A DNA stretch of 64,000 nt from Byssothecium circinans (taxonomy: Eukaryota; Ascomycota; Dothideomycetes; Pleosporales; Massarinaceae), in NCBI GenBank assembly GCA_010015675.1, contig ML977010.1, positions 293,502-357,501 on the forward strand, given 5' to 3'. Made by a program: the position numbers and the translations under genes. The notes under the pieces were generated by a model. It did no database searches. It saw only the letters and a list, made by a program, of their open reading frames with translations, and had not been told where the DNA came from. Below, piece after piece: positions 56,743-64,000 of this stretch. Position 1 is the first letter of the stretch; each line of letters starts with the position of its first letter.

Positions 56743-59166
56743 ATGGCGAGAACACCGAATTCACAACAATGGCCTCCATACCCACACATCCCAATCTACC
56801 TTGAGACGAGCGACAACAGCGGGACCGCAAGGTCGTATCGCTCCATAGCACCCATCGCCCCAAGCCCAGAAATTCGAACCGAGAAGCGATCGATACAATA
56901 TCTCGCAGCTGCATCGACTCAATTCACCAGCATCCCGACTCCAGCCTCTCCAGTCTCTCCAGCGACTCAATTCACGAATCTTTCTCCCATTTGGCCCATT
57001 CCCGAGCCACTACCACAACCCCCACCAGAGATTGCCCAACAGCCACCGAGGCGACCTGCACTACGTTTCTTCCCATCTTCTCGGCCACGCGTTCAACTGG
57101 GAGTGCCTGTTGACGAACAATCGGAAAAGGCCCAGAAAAGCCCACCACACCCCGGCCGGAGAAGTAGACTTGGACTGGGTATTGAGGATGTTCTTTCACC
57201 ACAAACTCCGATCTCTATCCCATCCTCGGACACAGAAATGGATAAACGGTCCTCGAATATCGCTCAGAGAATTGAAGAAGGGCTCTGGCGCTACAGCCTC
57301 TCTGGCAACGTTATCAAGAGATGGTTACTTGAGATCATATGCTGGTTGGTCAGCGCTGTCTCGATGGCCACCATCGTTGGGTTTTTGATCTACTACAAGA
57401 ATAAGAAAATTCCCAACTGGCCTGGCAGTCTCACTTTGAACGCGTTCATTGCTATCCTGTCAAAAATCTCCGGTGCAGCACTCATCCTTCCTGTTTCAGA
57501 AGCCCTTGGTCAGCTCAAGTGGAGTTGGTTCCAAGGCCATTCGAAGACAATGTGGGATTTTGAGATCTTCGACAATGCTTCCAGAGGTCCTTGGGGAGCT
57601 TTTCTTCTACTTATACGAACCAAGGGAAGAGCGTTAGCCGCACTCGGAGCTATTATAACGCTGTTCTCACTCGCACTCGATCCCTTTTTTCAACAAGTAG
57701 TAGACTTTCCAGATCGATGGTCACTACAAGGAACTGGAGCTATTCCAAGAGTTGTATGGTATGCCCCAAATTATCTTGCAGAATTCCGTGGTGGAACTCT
57801 GCAGGCCCAGAGTGATGCAGAGATATTTTCAGTCGCCAAGAAGTTCTTCTACGACAATGGTACTCAGCCTATTCAAGTCGGCAACGGTACTCGAGCAGAA
57901 CTTCCTATCTCTTGTCCTACCGGCAACTGTACGTGGGCTCCATACAAGTCCCTCGGAGTGTGCAGCAAATGCGTCGACGTATCTAACATGCTCACGTTTC
58001 AATGTATGGATACCACCGTGGATTGGATTGCAAATTTGACTGGTTCGGGGACAGAATCAACATACCCGAATGGAACGGTTTGCGGATACTTCTTCAATGC
58101 GAAAAATGAGTCTGGCCCGCCGATCATGATGTCTGGATACCTTACAACAGCTGTTCAGTCTGAGGCCGGCTCAGCCCGGAAGGGCGAAGTGCTTCTAAGT
58201 CGCTTACTCCCTTTGGTAAGCTCACCTTCCAAGCGCCCGATTTTCGGAGGCTCCGTACATTTCAAGAACGTGCGAAATCCGCTTCTTGACGTTATGATAG
58301 TCTCGGCCGCGAATGGGCTGGAAAGTGTTCTTCGAAACCAGACTCCGATCGCGCAAGAATGTCTGCTCTCCTGGTGTGTCAAAACCATCAAATCTACATA
58401 CTTCCAGGCCATGTACGAGGAAGAAATCCTGGAAACGGTCGAGAACGGTACTGCAGGCCCTTATCCATGGGTTGCCACCCCACTCAAAAATGGGTTCGAT
58501 ACATACTATCGCGAAAATGTGACGATCCAGACACCTGCCGTCGTAAACGGTTCCGATGCGGTTGGATTTGGGATGCAAAATAGTACTTTCTACAAGATCG
58601 ACACCGTATTTAACGAAGCTTTCCCTTCTTTCTACACGACCACGGGCGCACCTAGTGCTAAACCGATTTTGCGATACAGGTTCTACATCACAGGCCTGCC
58701 TTATACACGCAACCTTGATTTCAATCCATGGATTTCTAATAACGTCACTTTGCATATGGAGAAGCTAGCGACAGCTATAACAAATGTTATGCGTTCTAAC
58801 CCAACGGTTGACCGCGTCATCGGGGACGCCTTCAGCATGGAGGCTTACGTTTTAGTTAGGTGGGAGTGGCTAATACTCCCTTTGAGTCTCTTGCTCCTCA
58901 GTTTACTCTTCCTTGTGGCCACAATGAAGAAGACTTCCAAGGAAGGCGTTTGGAAGACCTCCGCAATTGCAACCCTGCTTTACGGGCTGCCCGACGATAT
59001 GCAAAAGAAAATCACCGCTACAGCAAATGAAGGCACACCAAGGGCAAAAGCAAAGGAATTAAAAGTCAAATTACATGCCACCCAGGGCTGGAGGGTATCC
59101 GGAAATCTTTTCTCTCCCGTCACACCGAAACCAAAACAATACCAACCTCCACTAGGATGGATATGA
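56743..59166 (+). CDS. DUF3176 membrane protein, copy 2 (807 aa)
   Basis: Paralogue of copy 1. Single exon, 808 codons. The core matches block for block: ELICWLVSAVSMATIVGFLI-like TM1, LPVSEALGQLKWSWFQG, DFEIFDNASRGPWGAFLLLI, a Cys block CPTGNCTWAPYKSLGVCSKC, many N-glycosylation sequons, TM4 LPLSLLLLSLLFLVATM and a tail ending GWRVSGNLF...PLGWI. It differs by an N-terminal extension of about 160 residues before the core (Ser/Pro-rich, e.g. PIPEPLPQPPPEIAQQPPRR), which copies 1 and 3 lack. Function unknown. Its 3' end faces the secreted repeat gene 247 bases away. Confidence 0.92.
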   Translation: MARTPNSQQWPPYPHIPIYLETSDNSGTARSYRSIAPIAPSPEIRTEKRSIQYLAAASTQFTSIPTPASPVSPATQFTNLSPIWPIPEPLPQPPPEIAQQPPRRPALRFFPSSRPRVQLGVPVDEQSEKAQKSPPHPGRRSRLGLGIEDVLSPQTPISIPSSDTEMDKRSSNIAQRIEEGLWRYSLSGNVIKRWLLEIICWLVSAVSMATIVGFLIYYKNKKIPNWPGSLTLNAFIAILSKISGAALILPVSEALGQLKWSWFQGHSKTMWDFEIFDNASRGPWGAFLLLIRTKGRALAALGAIITLFSLALDPFFQQVVDFPDRWSLQGTGAIPRVVWYAPNYLAEFRGGTLQAQSDAEIFSVAKKFFYDNGTQPIQVGNGTRAELPISCPTGNCTWAPYKSLGVCSKCVDVSNMLTFQCMDTTVDWIANLTGSGTESTYPNGTVCGYFFNAKNESGPPIMMSGYLTTAVQSEAGSARKGEVLLSRLLPLVSSPSKRPIFGGSVHFKNVRNPLLDVMIVSAANGLESVLRNQTPIAQECLLSWCVKTIKSTYFQAMYEEEILETVENGTAGPYPWVATPLKNGFDTYYRENVTIQTPAVVNGSDAVGFGMQNSTFYKIDTVFNEAFPSFYTTTGAPSAKPILRYRFYITGLPYTRNLDFNPWISNNVTLHMEKLATAITNVMRSNPTVDRVIGDAFSMEAYVLVRWEWLILPLSLLLLSLLFLVATMKKTSKEGVWKTSAIATLLYGLPDDMQKKITATANEGTPRAKAKELKVKLHATQGWRVSGNLFSPVTPKPKQYQPPLGWI

Positions 59167-59305
59167 GCATTCTTCTGACATTTGGTTCGCCAGGCTCGAT
59201 GCTGAGTCTGACAGCACTGAGACCATATTAAAGAAGATAGAGAATAAAGAAAAAAAAGAGCATGAAGAGAAAAAGAGAAGAGGACTCTGGCATCCTGCAA
59301 CACGA

Positions 59306-59805
59306 TTACGGACTGCCCGCTGCGAAATCACCCACAATATCTCGTTTGCGCCGCCGACCGGGAGTTCCCCCACGATATCTGTGCCGCCGAATGGGATATC
59401 CCCCACGATATCTCACTTTGTGCTGCCGGCTGGGGAATCNNNNNNNNNNNNNNNNNNNNNNNNNNNNNNNNNNNNNNNNNNNNNNNNNNNNNNNNNNNNN
59501 NNNNNNNNNNNNNNNNNNNNNNNNNNNNNNNNNNNNNNNNNNNNNNNNNNNNNNNNNNNNNNNNNNNNNNNNNNNNNNNNNNNNNNNNNNNNNNNNNNNN
59601 NNNNNNNNNNNNNNNNNNNNNNNNNNNNNNNNNNNNNNNNNNNNNNNNNNNNNNNNNNNNNNNNNNNNNNNNNNNNNNNNNNNNNNNNNNNNNNNNNNNN
59701 NNNNNNNNNNNNNNNNNNNTCTCGCTTTGTGCTGCCGGCTGGGGAATCCCCCCCTAGGAAGTCTCGCTTTGCGCCGTCGACTAGGAAACCTCCTAGGGTG
59801 TCTCG
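59306..59805 (-). repeat. In-frame 39-42 bp minisatellite interrupted by an assembly gap
   Basis: On the minus strand the unit is CGAGACTTCCTAGGGGGGGA plus 22 bases ending in CAAAG (42 bp). One 39-bp variant lies to its right and diverged 33-39 bp variants lie left of the gap. All well-preserved units are multiples of three, so the repeat is translated. The array runs directly into the N block on both sides, showing that the gap itself is unresolved array. Confidence 0.85.
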
Positions 59806-60005
59806 CCGGTTATTGTGATCCACGAGGGCGTATCGAGGCGGGAGAATCGAAGTGCCCACGGCTCTAGCAATGTTCTATATATTCGTTAGCGATTTGCTGG
59901 TAACATCTGGTTCGGACAGGATGAGCTTACTTTGATCGAAGGGACCGGTATGGCAATCGTGGCGATCGCAAGCGATGCGACGAGGAAGATGGACCGACTG
60001 TGCAT
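59413..60005 (-). CDS. Secreted Kex2-processed repeat peptide precursor (KEP-like), gap inside
   Basis: Two exons: 60005-59931 (25 codons, MHSRSIFLVASLAIATIAIP...) and 59874 onward, joined by a 56-nt intron with GTAAGC donor, GCTAAC branch and TATAG acceptor, phase 0. Residues 1 to about 19 are a signal peptide. A ~24-residue pro-region ends at NN, then RR, a unit DTLGGFLVDGA, KR, a unit DFLGGDSPAGST, KR and the next unit, which enters the 280-N gap. Frame is kept across the gap as assembled; the far side ends GDSPAGST-K and a TGA (59413-59415). Dibasic KR/RR sites precede each repeat, as in precursors cut by the Golgi protease Kex2 (alpha-pheromone, repellent, dikaritin RiPP precursors). The cores lack the Tyr of dikaritin cores and the Cys/Trp of typical alpha-pheromones, so the class is unknown. 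No tailoring enzyme is seen nearby. The 178-codon total depends on the gap estimate. Confidence 0.75.
59440..59719. other. Assembly gap (280 N)
   Basis: Run of 280 unknown bases within the minisatellite. Its true length is uncertain and is not a whole number of the units seen at its edges. Confidence 0.99.
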
Positions 60006-62630
60006 GATGTGGACTGGACTTTAGACGGATAGGAGATGAGCTCGAATTAATGAAGGAGTTTGGAGGAATCGGCACGTAACGGGAGATGTGAAAATACTTC
60101 CTGGCACAGCCAAAGAAGAAGTGTAAGAGAAGGGAATTGCGAGTCACGACTAATGGAAACACTGAAGGGCGGGTGGACTACAACCTTTATCAACAACACG
60201 CGAACCTTCAGCGATGGTCTTGTGCGATACTTCGAAACGCGTTCATACCTCCACTATCACATCCCCGGCGCGTACCTTTGATGCGGGGCTATTGCCTGAA
60301 AACCTTCCAACAACGACATGCTGTCACACCGGAGCTAGTGTAATATCAAGTCTCGACAATCATTGGAAGGGTGAAAGAGCGGCATAAAGGTTGCTGCATG
60401 GATTCGGTTGGATGAAACCTGAGGGCAAGCCAAGTGGAACACGGAACGTCCGGCCGGGCTTCGTGGTGGGCTGAATCGATGCGAAATGGTCAAGTTCTGT
60501 GCCAACCCCTCGCAATTACGAGCGCTACGAAATCTCACATTTCCTTTGATGAAATCAATAGACTGCAATCGATTACTTTTGTGCACCTGAATTCCCTGTT
60601 CACTTCAACGTTGCCAACAGTTGCTGACCAATGAAAGCTATGCAACGCATTAGATGCATCTTGGCAGCGGCTTGGACCTGCATACGGGAGGGAAGCGATT
60701 GGGCGAGAGTGATTGGACTGTCGCGCTTTTGACCGTTCGAGCGACCTGTGGAACTTCATCACAATTCAACTGCCCACGTGATTACCCAAATGGCGCTACG
60801 AAGGCCTTTCGATATGGAAGGGAACAGATTTCTATGGTTTAGAAGAGATTTGACATGCAAAGGCATGCTTTCCTGACGTATGAACCCATGCACCGATCAC
60901 ATCATGCACCGATTCACATGCGTAGACCGACATACAGTACATCAACATCCACTACTACTCCTTCGGCAACTTCAAACCAGCTGCCAATGTGATTGCACTA
61001 CCACAAAGAAGTTGACTGCTCGACTAAACGGTTCATAGGTTGTTGGCCTGACGGTTCATAGCAGTTCTAAGGCGCTCATGTCGCCCATGTTGACCGTTGC
61101 CGATAGGTATTGAGCACCATATCAGAGGAACAGGATTGATGGAGTACTATCAAGGCATACCTGAGACGGTCCGATGACTTGCAGCTGCAGGCCTACCGTG
61201 AGCTTCAACCCGAACATGGGGTTCGCAGTTCCTTGCAGCCTCGTCCCGCCTTTCCGCAATACCAGCCGGACTTGAACGGCCTCGCCGCATGCATGCACTT
61301 TCGTCACGACCCCAAGCCACAGTGTCACCTAGAAGATATAACCCACGTTTCTATTCGTCTCTTCCACTACATATTACTTCCTCAGGTCCGGCGCCCGAAT
61401 GTTCACACCGACATTTGCACTTCTTGATAGCTAAGCGCGGAAAACGAGGCACTTGACAAGAAAGCATGACATGGGAAGGCAGTGGGATACTTTCGGGACC
61501 GGTCTATGTGATCAAGACTACATGCGCGTCAGTGAGTCCTCGCCGATGTAGCTAGTTCTGTATAAGCTTGACGATCACATGCGGCGGCCGCAGAAGCGGT
61601 GCGGGTGACTGATATTCGACGGCAATGCCCTTGGGTATCACTGACGAATCATGGGTTTGTGACGAAGCTTGAATCAACGACATGGGGCTTTGAGCGCGCT
61701 GATATTGAGCTAAGATGAAAGAAGAATATGTGATGTACGTACATTTCGAACGTCACTGGTGCTGAAAATAGAATAGGCTCAGTTATTGAAGCTCCACGTG
61801 GTATCTCAGTTTATGTTTCCTCCACAGGACGGAGCGGGGAAAGGAAATCTTCGTATCCGGCCCATTTCTCAACAATGAACATGATATCAGAAATACAAAT
61901 CCAGATTATATTACGGTGCTTGATAATTCGTCGTTAGCCATGGATGATAGCTTTGAGGACTTCTACCAAAGCGTAGGCTCCAGATGCAAGCACGCTTGAA
62001 TTGGATCAAGGAACATATCACGGGCGATGGATGTTGAGGAGCCTCATCTTGGACGTTTCCTCTTTGATCTGTTTACGTAGTCTCAAGGGCCATTAGCAAT
62101 GTATCACCTGTATCAACACAAGAGATACGAATTTCGCTTGTACAGTGGAATAAAACTGAGGATTCTGACACTTCGAAGTCTCGTGGCGATGCTCTGTTGT
62201 GGGGCCTCCGACCTTTGCTGACTGACTCTAATGATTGTTCAAAACGTCACTGACCGAAATCTTCACAACGAGTCCACAGGATAAAGCAGAACTCCATCGA
62301 GGGCATTTCGAGACTCCAAAATTTGCCTTCGTCTCTTAGGACTACTTCGAGCGAGCTTTGCTCCGAGAATCATGAATCATGGGCGGTTCTGGGGATGAAG
62401 TCGCTAACAAAAGCACTCTGATTCGGTCATTATTCAATGCCAACCTTTTTGGAACCCTGGCGGTGAACGATGCGAATGTCTAATTATAGCATTATATCTG
62501 CAGGGGAAAGGTGAAACGAAGATCTAACCGGTGGGTGTGGCGCGTCCGATTCTTATTGGTCTGCTCAACTCAGCTCTCGACGCAGGCAGTATCATTTAAC
62601 CTGGCGAAATGATAGGATTCCAGCAGCGCA
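60006..62630. other. Intergenic upstream of the repeat peptide gene
   Basis: Contains the repeat peptide gene's promoter. No supported gene; the open frames are short (at most about 95 codons) with no domain. Confidence 0.45.
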
Positions 62631-62637
62631 TAGAGTG

Positions 62638-62787
62638 CAGGCGTTACGCCTGAAATTTGCCTGTCGTAGGCGCTTACAGGGGTGCGTCGGCGCTTAGTTG
62701 CGTCGACGTCACGGCGCCTAAAAGCGACTCAGCGGAGATGCAGCAAGACGCTTTGGGTTCTTTTCCTCTGAGCCCAAGGCGTCTTGC
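62638..62787. repeat. Cluster of inverted repeats / strong hairpin
   Basis: Three nested or adjacent dyads in 150 bases. CAGGCGTTACGCCTG at 62638-62652 is a perfect palindrome around TTA. TAGGCGC at 62667-62673 pairs with GCGCCTA at 62714-62720. GCAAGACGCTTTGGGTTC (62743-62760) pairs with GAGCCCAAGGCGTCTTGC (62770-62787), an 18-bp stem with two mismatched positions (wobble-compatible when read as RNA on one strand) and a 9-base loop. The segment is GC-richer than its flanks. Confidence 0.75.
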
Positions 62788-63421
62788 ATTCAGATCGCAT
62801 CCGACTGTGACATGCGCATAATGTCTTTTCGCTTCTTCTCTTTTTGCAGGTTTTTTTTTTTTTCGCATCCACTGTGCTACCATTCCGTGATTGACAGAGC
62901 ACGACGCAGTTCTTGTCGCTTGGGAAAAGACATCGAACATGCCAGTGGTGAGTTCAAAACTCGGATTATCGAACGTAAGGAGGCGGCGCAGCCCTTCAAT
63001 CCCATTTCGAAAAAGTCTGGCCTTCTACAGATTCGCATTTCTACGGTTCCCATCAAGTCTGCAGGTACAGCTTCGTTAGCAGCAAATGATGCCGCAGCGC
63101 CTACAGAAAGGCAGTGCGATGCCCGCAGATCTGGTCATCGCAGGGCATACGTACATGCAGCGGGGAGACATTCGGCGCGTAGGTGCCGCGATCGGCCTCT
63201 CTTCCTGTCTATCTCCGGTTAGCAGTCGCCAGCAAACGCACCGCTATCTTCATCTGTCTGCGCATTGACCGCAAAAGTGTCGTTAGCCGACCAACAGATC
63301 TCCAAACCCCAATGTATCCGAGTCATCCAGATAATAATATGCTTCTTAGAGGGCTGAAGTTTTCTTTCATGTAGCTGTGCTTCATTTTGACCACGCAATT
63401 GCGACATTTGTTCCTGGAGAT
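62788..63421. other. Intergenic upstream of DUF3176 copy 3
   Basis: A T-run of about 14 lies at 62851-62864. No gene is supported. Confidence 0.4.
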
Positions 63422-64000
63422 ATGGCTGCCATACCGCGTCATCTCGCTCGAACCTGGAGTGTACACTCATCCAATCAAACCCACTCCAATCAGTCACCGG
63501 AAACTTCGATGGATAATCCGCCGCCATATACCGAACGGAAATCGTCGCTCGATATCACACAGAAACTAGAAAGAAAGCTTGCCGGGCTCAATGCTTCGGA
63601 AAATGTGTTCAAGAGATGGATCTATGAGATCGTAACCTGGACGATCAGTGCGCTATGCATGGCTGCCATCATAGTCGTGCTAATGAACATCAACAACAGA
63701 AGCTTGGCTGGGCGAACTACTCTGGTCACTACCTATTCAGTCCTTTCTAAGCTGGCTTCAGCGGCCTTACTGCTTCCCACTTCAGAGGCACTAGGACAGT
63801 TGAAGTGGAACTGGTTAGTACTTCTCTCATAGCTATCATTCCCGATCCATCAGCAACTGTTGGTCGTATGCGATGCACATATTGATGCCGAGCGCGTCTT
63901 TCCAGATTTGAAACTGTCTGCTGACTCAGTATGACATAACAGGTTCCGTGGGAAGAGATCTAGGGAGATATGGGACTTCGAAATCTTCGACAAGGCATCC
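63422..64000 (+). CDS. DUF3176 membrane protein, copy 3 (5' part, cut by window end)
   Basis: Exon 1 (63422-63813) and the beginning of exon 2 (63943-64000). An intron of 129 nt (GTTAGT...CTGAC...AACAG, phase 2) splits the Trp codon of LKWNW|FRG. The N-terminus MAAIPRHLARTWSV... precedes a second possible start at MDNPPPYTERKSSLDITQKL. The region after it parallels copy 1 (IPQRIEKRLARLNASDNTAKRW against ITQKLERKLAGLNASENVFK). TM1 and TM2 and the signature DFEIFDKAS are visible. Copies 1 and 2 lack this intron. The rest of the gene is outside the window. Confidence 0.88.

Noticed and set aside
59262..59867. Plus-strand frame through the gap (RLGNP repeats)
   Set aside because: It is the antisense of the in-frame minisatellite. 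The minus strand has the signal peptide, intron and dibasic sites; the plus strand has none of these.

Overview
The window is fungal nuclear DNA from a filamentous ascomycete (Pezizomycotina). Genes have short 40-130 bp introns with GTRNGY donors and CTAAC/CTGAC-like branch sites. The housekeeping genes (PAB1, RPL43, FBP1, the 2-oxoglutarate dehydrogenase E1, TFB1, a mitochondrial ribosome recycling factor) read as Pezizomycotina orthologues, and the accessory families (RTA1-like, DUF3176, bZIP with a DUF3425-like tail) are typical of that group. A Dothideomycete is my best guess, but the sequence alone does not prove it. I found no tRNA or rRNA gene, no intact transposase or reverse transcriptase, and no CRISPR.

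Layout. 0.2-2.6 kb: two paralogous minus-strand modules of a fungal membrane-protein family, perhaps two genes or one fused gene. 3.4-5.8 kb: a non-coding array of about 14 diverged units, most with a CCAATCA-containing block followed by a nearly invariant 20-mer. 6.7-9.1 kb: PAB1. 10.2-14.4 kb: a large disordered/coiled-coil protein. 15.4-15.6 kb: a fold-back element. 15.9-23.6 kb: RPL43, FBP1 and KGD1, all on the minus strand. 24.3-25 kb: a broken acyl-CoA oxidase, divergent from an SDR gene (25.8-26.8 kb). 27.3-29.3 kb: TFB1. 29.3-34.2 kb: gene-poor. 34.2-51.8 kb: a disordered protein, a DNAJC28-like protein, a conserved fungal protein, RRF1, a multi-pass membrane protein, an RTA1-like protein, an MDR oxidoreductase and a bZIP factor. 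52.4-64 kb: an accessory region with three DUF3176 membrane-protein genes (the last cut by the window edge).

The most interesting locus lies between the second and third DUF3176 genes. It is a small two-exon minus-strand gene (59.4-60.0 kb) with a signal peptide followed by near-identical 13-14 residue repeats separated by KR/RR dibasic sites. This is the architecture of Kex2-processed secreted repeat proteins (peptide precursors of the pheromone, repellent or RiPP type). Its repeats run into a 280-N assembly gap, and the 3' end of the array carries a nonsense change, a lost dibasic site and a 1-nt deletion. Gene models were built by hand from splice signals and reading-frame phase. Coordinates of multi-exon genes are spans, with exons given in the text.
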